A stretch of DNA of 64,000 nucleotides from Hamiltosporidium tvaerminnensis (lineage: Eukaryota; Microsporidia; Dubosqiidae), in assembly GCA_022605425.2 (NCBI GenBank), contig CM061251.1, positions 279,001 through 343,000 of the forward strand. Reading direction: 5' to 3'. How positions within the stretch are numbered: the first letter of the stretch is position 1; the number at the start of each line of letters is the position of its first letter. Below the pieces are notes generated by a model. It saw only the letters and a list, made by a program, of their open reading frames with translations. It searched no databases and was not told where the DNA came from. Positions 1 through 10,287 of the stretch are shown one piece after another. The position numbers and the translations under genes were made by a program.

Positions 1-1742
1 ATCAATCCATGTTGCCTTAAGATTGTTTCCGTACTCTTTATTTAGAGTAATATTCAGTAGAGCCTGCTCTTTCGCTCCCTGCACACCTCTTACCGCCCCT
101 AATTGGTTCTCTGCAAGCAACCCTCGCCTTTCCACTTCAAGTTGAACGACTTTGGTTACACACTTTGTCGTTAACTTATAGAGGTTGGACATACAAGTGA
201 TTGGCCTGTAGTCAGAGCCTCTTCGTGGAATTCCTTTCGGTATCAAATACGTAAGCCCGCAGTAAAACCTATCAGCTTGAGGTGTTCCTTCTAAACATAT
301 AACTTTCACAATATCATAAAGATATTTGTGAAGAGTTGTAAGTTTCTTAATGAAAAAATTGTAAATACCATCAATTCCAGCAGCTTTCCAATTGGGAAGC
401 CAATTAATGATATTTACAAATTCATCAAATGAAGGAAACGCGGTCAGATGATTATCTGATACAAATGGAATTAAATAATCATCATACGTGACTGTGTCAT
501 CATTTTTGTTCCACATTGTAGACCAAAAACTCACAATTTCATCACGGCTAACCACATGCTCGGATTCCACACGCTCAGATAACCCAAGATAAAATCGACC
601 TCGGAAGAGCTAAAACATACGATTCTTTTTTCAGAATTGCTTCCTACTTTTATACATCGTAATTTTTTTCTCGTAAACATTCAAAGACTCATTCTTCTTA
701 ACTAAAGCCTCAGAAAGATCAGTTACACTTCTCAAGTTTAAATTAAACTCTCGCATGATTTTCTTAAGGCTCTTCGTTTCTGAAGTGGAGAGCTTTTCCT
801 GCTTACGAGCCTTCTCGAGAAGATCTTTGGAAAGTACTAACTTAGAAATTTTACTTTCTATGTTTTCCTTCCAAGCGGATCTAGGCTTCTCTTTACGTGT
901 TGCCTCGTCATAGCATATCTGCGCAGCTTGCATGATATACGCGGCTTCCGTAATTGACTCAGGTACATGAGCTCCTGCATATTCACCGACTACTCGATTA
1001 ATGAGATCCAGAACTTTACTGTCATCCAATTCACTTTGAAGCTTTCGAGTTCGGACCACCACTTTTCCTATTTCCTTCTCTGAGATTTGTTGAATTTTAC
1101 TCAAAAATTTATCTCTCAGGTTTATTTACTCCGTGGTGTCGGTCAGGGTGCATGTATCAGCGAGACAAATGGCGATTCTACGTCGCTCTCCATTCTCTTC
1201 TGATTTTACTTCCTTTCCCACCTCACTTTGTGCCAATTTTTTTAACACTTCGAGAGTTTCAGTGCAGCCGAATTTCTCATTATAGTACTTGTGAAACTCT
1301 GTCCAGCCATTTCTTGGTATTCTTTCAAACCTTGTCTGTACTGCAAAAAAACAATTCAAGGCCATTCCTTCGGGTCGGCTGTTACAGAATCGAATATCGT
1401 CCGCAATGCCATTAGCCTGTTACCTTCCGGAATAGCTAGAGTACAGGGGTTTGTCATGTCGTACGATGGCTCGCACACAGAGACTTCAACCGAAGAGGGA
1501 ACTGGTGTATTAGGCGAAGGTAAGGTGTCAAGCCCACTATTTTGCATTTTACTGCATGTTTGGCTTGGTGGTGGATGTGTTATTGTTGTGTAGGAGGAGG
1601 AAGGTAGGGAAATCGCCGGTGGGTGTAGCTCACATTTTTGTACTTCACTATCACTCTTCTTCACCTCATCAGCGTCGTTTGCAGCCTTTATTTTGGTATT
1701 TTTAGATATTTCGCTGCTAACATTTTTCTTTCTACCCATCAA
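1..1742 (-). pseudogene. R4/Dong-like non-LTR retrotransposon, 5' part, decayed
   Basis: This is the start of a non-LTR retrotransposon ORF on the minus strand. It begins at the ATG at 1740-1742 and runs off the left edge of the window. It matches codons 1 to about 580 of the intact copy at 47756-51517, up to the region just before RT motif A. The reading frame is broken: pieces at 1356-1742, 1126-1365 and 631-1104 lie in shifted frames, and there are further breaks towards position 1. The N-terminal part is Ser/Pro-rich. A central Lys/Glu-rich segment follows, and then the RT fingers with a decayed match to the WKAAGIDG motif. It is a dead copy. Its 5' end abuts the 3' tail of another copy. 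Confidence 0.88.
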
Positions 1743-1751
1743 TAAAATAAT

Positions 1752-1940
1752 TATTTAATAAAATTCTGGGTTAAAATATTTTTAACATTTTTATATGTTT
1801 TCTTCTACCTCTTTAACCACTATTGTCTCTTCTTCCAAATCCGACTCTTCATTTATGTTATTGGTCGGTTCCTCTAAAGTGGTTCCTCCTTGTAAAATAA
1901 AGGGTGCTTTATATTTTGCGTTAAAATTTTTTGCACCAAT
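1752..1940 (-). mobile_element. 5'-truncated 3' end of an R4/Dong-like element
   Basis: This short minus-strand piece encodes only the last ~45 acidic codons (ending VEENM-like) and the 3' UTR of the same retrotransposon family. It ends in the family's typical TTATTAAATAA tail. Upstream sequence is missing, as expected when target-primed reverse transcription stops early. On the minus strand its tail runs straight into the ATG of the next copy at 1742, so the two lie head to tail with only about 10 bases between them. Confidence 0.8.
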
Positions 1941-1989
1941 TAAAATAATTAAATAAATTATTTTCTTTTAATTTAAATACTTAATTAAA

Positions 1990-2190
1990 TAATACAGTTT
2001 AAATGAAAGGTATGTGTATAAAATATTTGTATTATCTGATATTTTCTTTAAGTTTAAATGTTTTATTGAAAATATGGTTTAAATGGATGGTATGTGTAAA
2101 AATATCTGTATTATAGGATATTTTCTTTAAGTTTAGATAATTTATTGAAAATAGAGTTTAAATGAATGGTATTTGTATAATTTGTAGAAA
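1990..2190. repeat. Tandem repeat, about 80 bp, 2.5 units
   Basis: Units beginning GTTTAAATG and containing TATTTTCTTTAAGTTTA start near 1997, 2077 and 2156. The period is therefore about 80 bp with a few differences between units. It is non-coding and lies between the retrotransposon tail and the 3' end of SKP1. Confidence 0.7.
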
Positions 2191-2434
2191 TAATGAGTGT
2201 AAGATAAATATTTGTCAGTTAGAATTCTAAAATAAGTATAAAGTTATTTAATAATTGTTTCTTTTTTAAGATATTATAAGAAAACTGAATATTTTAATAT
2301 TTACTGATTATAAATATGGAAAAAATATGTGAAAATATGAAAAATGGGTTTTTGAAAATAATTTGATTTATTTACGAAGGTGGATATGAATATTTTAAGA
2401 AATATTGGTAGATGTATATATTTCATATTTAAAA

Positions 2435-2920
2435 CTAATTTGGTTCTGATGAACTCATCCAATCAAAATCTCGCTGTATTTCTTTACTTTCTTGTTCATT
2501 TAAAGCTTCATCTCTAGATACACTAACCATGTCTTTAATTTCTTCTAGAGTACGATCTTTAAGTCTTTCTGCAATTGTTTTACAAGTAATCTCTAATAAA
2601 ACAGGAATATCTAAATAATTAGCGGCACAGCTCAGTTCAACAAGTTGAGATATGGTTAGAGGTACTAGAAACAATTTATCCCGTTCAGTAAATCGTATTT
2701 CAGTAGGACAATAATTAGCAGACAATTCTATTGTATTAAAATCAAGAAATGATAATACAAGAGCTAATGTGTTTGAACTAATAGGTGTTTCAATATAATT
2801 TTTGATAATTGTGTGTTGTAGAACAGACGAAAGAAAAAATGACCGCTTGGCTTTTTCAATGGGAATTTGTATTATTTGATCATCGGTTGTTTTTATAAAA
2901 AGTGGTGTTGAATTTATCAT
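2435..2920 (-). CDS. SKP1: SKP1, SCF ubiquitin ligase adaptor
   Basis: SKP1 links F-box proteins to cullin in the SCF ubiquitin ligase and also works at kinetochores in yeast. The 161-residue product has the usual SKP1 length and two-part layout. An N-terminal BTB/POZ-like domain (about residues 5-75, starting with FIKTTDDQIIQIPIEKA) is followed by the C-terminal Skp1 domain. That domain contains QLVELSCAANYLDIPVLLEITCKTIAERL, whose middle corresponds to the family's A-A-N-Y-L-(D/N)-I signature, and a helical end with EIQRDFDWM that matches the F-box-binding tail (R-x-E-N-x-W-A-F in other eukaryotes, degenerate here). A CCC motif lies 13 bases before the ATG. It is a single intact exon with no obvious partner gene nearby. 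The assignment is from sequence pattern alone. Confidence 0.9.
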   Translation of the reverse strand: MINSTPLFIKTTDDQIIQIPIEKAKRSFFLSSVLQHTIIKNYIETPISSNTLALVLSFLDFNTIELSANYCPTEIRFTERDKLFLVPLTISQLVELSCAANYLDIPVLLEITCKTIAERLKDRTLEEIKDMVSVSRDEALNEQESKEIQRDFDWMSSSEPN

Positions 2921-2933
2921 GGAAAAAAGTGAA

Positions 2934-2936
2934 GGG
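2934..2936 (-). promoter_or_regulatory. CCC start-proximal motif of SKP1
   Basis: CCC on the minus strand, 13 bases before the SKP1 ATG. Microsporidian genes commonly carry CCC- or GGG-like motifs just upstream of the start codon. Confidence 0.5.
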
Positions 2937-3324
2937 ATAGGTGTTGTAAAAAATTTATTGGTTTTTTTTATCTGAAATAGTTCTTAATTCTTTGTTTCAA
3001 AATAAAATAGAATTTCATATTATTTTATCTTTTAAATTTCTTTTTTTGAAACACAATTACAATTATTTAGCTTTGTTTTTTAAACGAAGTAGAATTTCAT
3101 ATTATTTTTACATTTAAATTTCTTTGTTTTTAAGAACACAATCACAATTAATTCCTTGTTTCAAAATAAAATAGAAAATTTTAGTTTAGAAATTATTTTT
3201 CTCTTACATTTCTTTGTTTTTAGGAATCAATTACAATTAATTCTTTGAATTTAAAACGAAAGAAATTTTAAAGCAAAAATTTTTTGAAATTCTATTTTAT
3301 TTAAAAATACCATTAATTTTTTTC

Positions 3325-3965
3325 TTAAAAGATAGAGAATTTTAGAATGTTGATATATTAGAAAGAAACTTATGAGTTAATATAAATAATTGCTACCTAT
3401 ACTTCAAGGATAATACTTAAATACATAAATTATGATGTATTTCATCCAAAAAGGCTGTAGAACACATTTAATGAGCAAGCAGTTTTCTTATGTGTTTTTA
3501 TAGTCCAAAATCAACTTTACTTCCCAGATCAGCTTGATTTTTATTCACTCTACACTTTCCGAACATCATATACTTCCAGATAATATATATCTCTTGCTAC
3601 TTGAATAGACCCGCATAGACAATTTAATGTAATACTAATCAGTAAAAACTGCTACTAAACTTTCCTGGTATTTTATAAAATATTTTTTTACTGCTTTAAA
3701 GCTTTAAGTCTTCTAACCAGAGTAATGAGGATAATATTCCATTTATATCGTAATAACTACCAACTTTAGATAGGTTAGAAATCATGTTAAATAAAAAAAT
3801 TCAAAGTAAATTTGTAGGAAGACTTTCACTATTTTATAGAACCTATCTATCTTATACTTAATCCCATGAATCACCCTAAGATGTAGTTTGGGTTAATACT
3901 TACTAAAATCTAAATGATGACCTCCATTATTTTCACAAACTCATTTCATAAAGATAGATTTAAGC
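3325..3965 (+). repeat. Repeat R-A, old decayed copy
   Basis: It follows the same order of landmarks as the good copy at 9569-10287: ATAATTGCTACC, CTCTACACTTTCCGAAC, CTTTCCTGG, TTAAGTCTTCTAACC and ACAAACTCATT. Identity is low and there are many indels. Orientation matches the copy at 9569. Confidence 0.65.
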
Positions 3966-6180
3966 TTATTATTCTTCTTCAACCATTAAATAATATAGAA
4001 GTTTAAATATTATCTATAAAAGCAACAATATCAAATAGAAAATCAACGTAAAGATAAAGAAAAAGTCACAAATTATTTGACTTGAAAAGGAAGTGGATTT
4101 TTCTTTCGTTTGTGTATAATGATTGGCTTTGTATATATAATGAAGGTATTTTAATTTAAATTAAATCAGAAAATATTTTTCTTTCGTTTCTTTACTTCCA
4201 ATTCATTTGCTTTTTTGATTGCATATAAATATTCCATCTTATTTCTTTTAAATTAACGAAAAAAATGTTAAATATTTTAAACTTCAAATATTCATCTAAT
4301 TTCTAAAGAAAATTAGCTGCTATAGTCATTTATAAGAATATTTCTAAATTCATCGAAGAAATAATTATTCCTAATTGTCTGAGTAATTTGAGGTTGACAC
4401 TAAATTTTATGAATAATATGTTGAAGGTTATAAATATGTAATTTATGTAAAATGAAACTTCGAAATTGCAAGCGAATGGTTCAAATATCTTTTTGTAACT
4501 AAATAATATCTGATATCATTTATGAATTATTATAATATAATGGGTAATCAAGTTGATATTTATGATTTTTAGGTCAGATAATGGTTTTAATAATGTGCTT
4601 AATGCTTATTAAGACTTCTTATTTTTGACTGATTTGATATACATATAAAAAGTAAAACGGTTAACTTAAAAGAGAAAATTCTACTTCTAATATAAGCCCG
4701 ATAATAGAAAAAAAGACTTCGGAATGTGATTAGTGAATTTAAAATGTAGGAATATCGAATCAAATAAATATAAATAATTTTATTTAAGCTCGAAATAGCT
4801 TTCCTTTGTAGAATTAAACTAAAAAATTACAAATTATGTTCTTAACAGGTGTTCTAGAAAGTTTTTTTGTGAAAACTGGCAATTTAAAACTCAAAAATAA
4901 TTGTAGTTTCGTTTTATAGAAGTTCGATTTCGACTATATTTGCCATATTTTAGTTGGAACTTAAATATATTTTTAAGAATCGATGTTACCTTCCCAAGGT
5001 AATAAGAAGAAATAAAATAGCTTCCTTTGACTCAAAAAAAACATAAAATTTTTTACCTAATCAATGCAATCAATTTCTCTGAATTGAATAAGATAATTGA
5101 TAAAACATGCTTGATTTTTCTGTCAAATTTTTGAAAAGAAATCTATTTTCCAGACGAATATCACTCTAGTATTATGCACATTCTCAATTTCTGATTTACC
5201 ATTCGGAAGTCGATAGAGAGATAGTTTAAAACACAACGTCCGTAATCCATAATTAAGAAATTCGGTGGCAGCTCATCTGAATGAATATGACATTTTAATC
5301 AATCTGGATGATAAAATCCCAGAAAAAATTTGAAATGAAATATTAGATAATAAGTGTACATTTGTGTTTAAAAAACGTTTAGGTTTCTATTTTAATAAAT
5401 AATTAAACATGATAACACTTATAGACTCTAAAATTATATTTACAGACTAATTTTGATTATTAGAACGAGGAAAGCCTGTGAATTTGTAAATTCATGAAAA
5501 ATATAACTTTTTTTATCTATGATAATCTTTAAAATTCCTATAATCGTACAGCTACATATAATTATTCTTCAGTATAATCAGCAGAGATTTATGAAACAGA
5601 GGCAGCGGTCTATCGACTATATACATTTGATATATAGTATTGGAACGCCAATCGATAACATTATTTGATGAACAATTATTGCTGAACTCGGGCTAAATTA
5701 CCATAAGATTCGGTAAGAGAATAATCTGTGCCATGTGATAAAAAATACTACACAAAAGACATATTTTTCAAATATAGTAGAATTAGCATTTTTTGCAAAA
5801 AAAATAAATAGAAGAAGTTCAGAATATAATTTGCTGATTAAATGAACGAAAAACAAGGTATAGTTACTTATTAAGATAATATAAAATGGTGTTATAAACG
5901 AGAAAATAATATTTCAGGACATTATTTATATACAAAATTAAATTCATAAAAATCCCAACACGATAATTATAGTTTCGTCTCGAAATTTCAATATAAGAAT
6001 TTTTTTTAAATATCTAGGTTTTATCTATAACCAGTTCATAAAGGACAAACTTTATTCTTAACTTCAAGTAAAGAATAATGTTGTATTCTTTCCTAGTATT
6101 TATTCTTAACAGTCGCAGACATTTTAATTGAATTAGATTTAATTTAATTTTCTCGATAAAATTATATAAATTAATACACA
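3966..6180. other. AT-rich intergenic DNA, no gene seen
   Basis: No ORF of note, no tRNA-like fold and no clear repeat was recognised here. Homopolymer A/T runs dominate. Confidence 0.5.
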
Positions 6181-6184
6181 AAAT

Positions 6185-6490
6185 TCCCCATCATGCTGGG
6201 AGCAGAATTCGCTTGGGGCATTTTATGTTGCTTCAAAAGGCAACTAAAAGGGATTGGTTATCCAGGAAGAGCGCAGGGCCAACAACCTACTCTTTAAAAC
6301 CACCTTGTTACGAAACACAAAAAGTAATCAAATCCACCGGAAAAAGACCGGAAGGCGGTATTAATGGAGACGGCCAAGGCACGTGCGGGGCTGTAATATA
6401 CAGGGAAATAAATAAATACACAGAAATTTAAACCTAGGTTATAATTACCCCAAACAAAGAATTTGATTTTTCTGGTGTTTCCTTTTATCA
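6185..6490. other. Island of less AT-rich sequence, origin unknown
   Basis: About 300 bases stand out from their surroundings by higher G+C (for example the stretch with GGCCAAGGCACGTGCGGGG near 6373). A 72-codon ORF on the plus strand (6213-6431) has a composition unlike the Phe/Asn/Lys-rich local genes. I do not recognise it. It could be a fragment of an inserted mobile element or foreign DNA. Coding is not supported by a start motif. Confidence 0.4.
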
Positions 6491-6907
6491 TGCAAATGAC
6501 TTCGATAATTTAAAAAAATTATTATATTGTCTTTTAATATTAATAATTTCAAACAAACTTATTTAAGTTTTCTTTATCAATTGGCCTTGATTTAGCTGTG
6601 CTAGGGTCTTTCGAGTTGATATATTTAATATTCTAAATGTTTGTTCGATGAACTCAAACAATCTTTTTTTTCGAGAATATGTTGACGTAAGCTGCAACCA
6701 ATGAGCATGGTTTCAGTATATTTTACAGTTAGAATCTTTCATTCCTCTTGGATTGAAATATTTTTTTTCGCTTCAATAAAAAACTGTCTTTTTCTTACTT
6801 TTGTTGTAAATTTATGCATTTCTTTTTCTAAAATAAATTATTTAATTTTTTCTTAGCTTTTTATGCATTGAAATGCTAATAATTTAAACCATTTACACTT
6901 TTAATGC

Positions 6908-8473
6908 ATGAATATAAATTTTTTGCTATTTTTCAGTTTCTTTTGTAAATTTCAAGCCACAAAATATTTCTGGACACAGAAGGATATAGATAATGACCAT
7001 GAAGAAAATCCGAGCAATTTAAAAAAAGAAACATTATTTATAAAGGCAGTCCAACATTTGTTAAAAGAAAATAGCACAGTTGTATTCCATAGTAATAAAT
7101 TATCAGATGTTTATGATTTTCACTGTGTTGGAGAAATTGGAATGAGAATTTTATTTGAGGAGATACAAAATTTTGTAGAAAAATGCACAAAAAAGGATAT
7201 TTTTACAAAAAGTTTAGAAATTTTTCAAAATAGGCAAAAAACTGAAATTATTATTAATTCATTTCTTATCGCATATTATATTAGTTTTCTTACCTTGTTA
7301 GAATCAGAAATTTTTAATTTAATCTACAAATTTAAAGCTTTTAACAGCATAAAGATTGTTCACAATAGTATTTCTAGGTTTTTTAAAACCAAATCATCTG
7401 AATATCAAAATTTAATAATAGATTTTGTGACAGAAAATAAGATTGATTTAGAAAATATTTTCCAAAATAAAAAATCCAAGAAAATAATTATTGAACTTAA
7501 AAAATATGATAAACTTAGGAATTTTATATTCTCAAATGTTATTGAAATCTGTATTGATTTATTTTTTTCGTATTTAACTTTATTTAAAGATATAAAAACA
7601 TTTTATACTGGATGTTTTGGGAATAATTACACGGAGTTTTTTTTGGAAAAAGAAAAGTGCAATAATTTTTTTGTGAAGAATTTTGAGCAAATTTTAAACA
7701 AGAAATATTTTAATCTAAAGATTTTCCAATTAGAAAAATTAGAATCTAAATGTTCCGATTTCAAGATTATTTCTGAAAGATTTGATTTTTTAAAAGCATT
7801 TTTGAGGGTAAAAATACTTAAAGTAGAAGTGAATCAACATCATGCATGTTATTCTTTTATTTCAAAAAATAGGATTTCTCGCCCATTTTTTTATACTAGC
7901 GACCCAGGAAACTACTTTTTAAAAGAAACAAGCAAATTATTTATTAAAACACTAAATCTAGAAATATATAGAAGGCACGAAATCAATCATTATATTTTTA
8001 TAGATCCAGAAAATCATCTTCTTTATATTTTTATGCTCCGACTTTTTAAAACATTTAGAACAGCTGAAAAATTTATTATTTCTGCTGGAAATTCTTTTAC
8101 ATCTAAAAATTTATTTCTAAATGATCAAATAAGAAATTTTCTTGCAGAAAACAAACTTGGTTGCTTTTTTGAAATTTATATGCTTAAAGAAATTTTAAAT
8201 TTTTATCGAGAAAAATCAAATTATAAATTTCATTTATATTTATTCCTTTATAAGATACCTGATGAAGCCTTTCTAGTTATCTTTAATTCGATTATTAAAG
8301 ATCCTGAACTCTTTACTTTCGGAAAACGTTCTAATTATTTTTTCAGAAATTTGAATTTCACAAAAAATTACATATTTGAATGTCTACGGTTTAAAATATT
8401 AATGATTCTAAAAAATGTTGAGTTAATTAATTTAGCAAGTTCCGATATTGAGGTAATTACGAATTATTCATAA
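6908..8473 (+). CDS. Hypothetical protein, probable secreted, 521 aa
   Basis: I do not recognise this protein. It is a single 521-codon ORF rich in Phe, Asn, Lys and Ile. The first ~17 residues (MNINFLLFFSFFCKFQA) form a good signal peptide with a likely cleavage after QA, so the product probably enters the secretory pathway. The rest looks alpha-helical, with scattered hydrophobic segments but no clear transmembrane helix series, no repeats and no catalytic motif I can name. The first ATG after upstream stops was chosen. There is no CCC motif, only ACCATTTACAC about 20 bases upstream. Another unknown gene follows 144 bases downstream on the same strand. Such lineage-specific secreted proteins are common in Microsporidia. 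Confidence 0.7.
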   Translation: MNINFLLFFSFFCKFQATKYFWTQKDIDNDHEENPSNLKKETLFIKAVQHLLKENSTVVFHSNKLSDVYDFHCVGEIGMRILFEEIQNFVEKCTKKDIFTKSLEIFQNRQKTEIIINSFLIAYYISFLTLLESEIFNLIYKFKAFNSIKIVHNSISRFFKTKSSEYQNLIIDFVTENKIDLENIFQNKKSKKIIIELKKYDKLRNFIFSNVIEICIDLFFSYLTLFKDIKTFYTGCFGNNYTEFFLEKEKCNNFFVKNFEQILNKKYFNLKIFQLEKLESKCSDFKIISERFDFLKAFLRVKILKVEVNQHHACYSFISKNRISRPFFYTSDPGNYFLKETSKLFIKTLNLEIYRRHEINHYIFIDPENHLLYIFMLRLFKTFRTAEKFIISAGNSFTSKNLFLNDQIRNFLAENKLGCFFEIYMLKEILNFYREKSNYKFHLYLFLYKIPDEAFLVIFNSIIKDPELFTFGKRSNYFFRNLNFTKNYIFECLRFKILMILKNVELINLASSDIEVITNYS

Positions 8474-8606
8474 GTTCATTAAAACTTTAATTATAATATT
8501 TAATCTCTCTATATTTCTAATAATATCACTACATACATTAATAATTTCAAAAATTCTAATATCTATAATTATTATTCTACAACTCAAATATGAACATCGC
8601 CCAAAA

Positions 8607-8609
8607 CCC
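8607..8609 (+). promoter_or_regulatory. CCC start-proximal motif
   Basis: CCC eight bases before the ATG at 8618, with a second CCC at 8600-8602. This supports the chosen start of the small downstream ORF. Confidence 0.4.
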
Positions 8610-8617
8610 ATTAATTA

Positions 8618-9025
8618 ATGGAAAATATTTTTCTAAAGAAAATTAAAAATACTTTTACCAAATTGTACTTTATATCTCCTTTCAAATTACTACTAACTTT
8701 TCTACCTCACACACAATCTTCAATAACACTATCTACTAATCTTCCCACGCTATCAGCTCAACAACTAAGAAAATCACATCCGAATGCAAAATTCATGTTA
8801 TTAAACCAAAATATTATATTTTCTACAATTGTAGATATTTCAACGGATTTCCCGTATATTTTTGTAATAAATCCCTATTTTGATTCATTTGAAAATGAAT
8901 TTTTCAACCAACTTTGTGTTTCAATAAAATGCACAATAATTTGTATTTTTAATAATGAAAATGATTATATAGAAATTGAAAATAAATTATTCTATATTTC
9001 GGAATATTGTCTTAAGGAAATATAA
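8618..9025 (+). CDS. Hypothetical protein, 135 aa
   Basis: I do not recognise this small protein. It starts MENIFLKKIKNTF and has a basic N-terminus. A Ser/Thr-rich stretch follows (about residues 30-48), then alternating hydrophobic strands such as IIFSTIVDIS, YIFVINPYF and IKCTIICIFNN, suggesting an alpha/beta fold. There is no signal peptide or transmembrane segment of clear strength. It lies 144 bases downstream of the 521-aa gene on the same strand. A CCC motif eight bases before the ATG argues that it is a real independent gene. It could also be a truncated remnant of a longer protein. Confidence 0.55.
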   Translation: MENIFLKKIKNTFTKLYFISPFKLLLTFLPHTQSSITLSTNLPTLSAQQLRKSHPNAKFMLLNQNIIFSTIVDISTDFPYIFVINPYFDSFENEFFNQLCVSIKCTIICIFNNENDYIEIENKLFYISEYCLKEI

Positions 9026-9568
9026 AATATAAATATTAGATCTCAACATCCATTAAACGATGATGAAGATTGTTTTTTTAAGAAATTGCAAGTAATAGAA
9101 GTATACTTTAATACTGGACAGAGTACTTATCAAGCACTATATAAGCAAATAAATAGAAATATTTTCTAGTTATAATATTGAAGTATTTATTTCTATTTTG
9201 TTTTAAGTTTTTGAATCTTTTATAAATAGATTTTTGTTACACAATTTTACTGATTAGTAATTGTTTTTTTGAAAGATTTTTCTGCAAATATTTGATAGGC
9301 TTATAAGAAAAACAATCTTTTAAAATAAATTCGAGCTAATGACACTAATGGCTTGATTTAGATATCACTTGATGTTTTGATTCCTTCACATATTTATGGA
9401 ATATAAATCTTGGTACATCTATGTTTTTAGATATGATTGTTATTCATACTCTAGGACCTAACAATCACTGCCTGGTGTTACCTGCATCTGCCTCGCCACG
9501 ATTTTTTATGTAGAAAAAGTTTTTTTTTCAAACATAAAAATAAATTAACATAGATGAGAATATCTAAC
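9026..9568. other. Intergenic, no gene seen
   Basis: AT-rich. A short less AT-rich patch near 9465-9505 (CTGCATCTGCCTCGCCACG) may be a scrap of repeat R-A, but it is too short to assign. Confidence 0.4.
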
Positions 9569-10287
9569 AGTATCACATCTGTTTAAAACAGTGACAAGCG
9601 GTATATTTGTTTTAATGACATTAACGCAGTCTAAGTTTTAAATAATTGCTACCTCAATACTCCATCGGTAACCCTGCGATACCTACGTCCCAAATCCTTT
9701 CATCTACCAGGTGCGTAGAACCTAATTAATAGGCGAGGCAATTGTCCGGATTTCGTTATGGTCCTGTTGCATGGGGTGTGATCGAAGGCCGAAGCCCCCC
9801 CCTGGGCTCCCCCAAGACTATGCAGCATTCCCACTTACTCTACACTTTCTGAACCCAATAAACTTCTAGCTAAGATATATTTCAGAGATTTCATGGGGTC
9901 CATTTAGATAGTGCAATGTCATACCAACAGGTATAACCTGCCACTTAGCGTTCCTGGCTTTTAATGGTTTTCATTTTTATATCTCCCAAGCGCTAAGTCT
10001 TCTAACCCGAGTGAGGAAGGCTAGGTTTCCATGTTTTTACATGGCAATTACCTACATTTTCAGCTGCGGTCTGCAATCTGGTTACATAAAAAACTACAAA
10101 TAAATTTGTAGAAAAAGTTTCTCCATTTCTTAGACCTCTCCTCTTCATAACAACTCTCATGGAACAACCGAAGATGTAGTGTGGTTGTATTCCCACCAAA
10201 AATCCAAACAATGATCTTCACACCAGTTTCACACACTCATTGCCAAGCAGAAAGTTTTTTATGTGGTTATCCTCCCTCCACTTTTAA
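9569..10287 (+). repeat. Repeat R-A, well-preserved copy 1
   Basis: A ~720-bp dispersed element, clearly less AT-rich than its surroundings. It begins AGTATCACATC and ends CCTCCCTCCACTTTTAA, the same ends seen in the copies at 22546-23270 (inverted) and 58812-59534. It contains small inverted repeats: ATACC..GGTAT near 9930, CCATG..CATGG near 10030, and a GGCC/GCCC-rich patch near 9785-9815. No conserved ORF was found, because frames open in one copy are stopped in another. The ends may form a very short terminal inverted repeat (TAAAAGT..ACTTTTA). The class is unknown. Confidence 0.85.

Noticed and set aside
6213-6431. 72-codon ORF in the composition island as a real gene
   Set aside because: No start motif and no family resemblance. 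It is reported only as part of the island.
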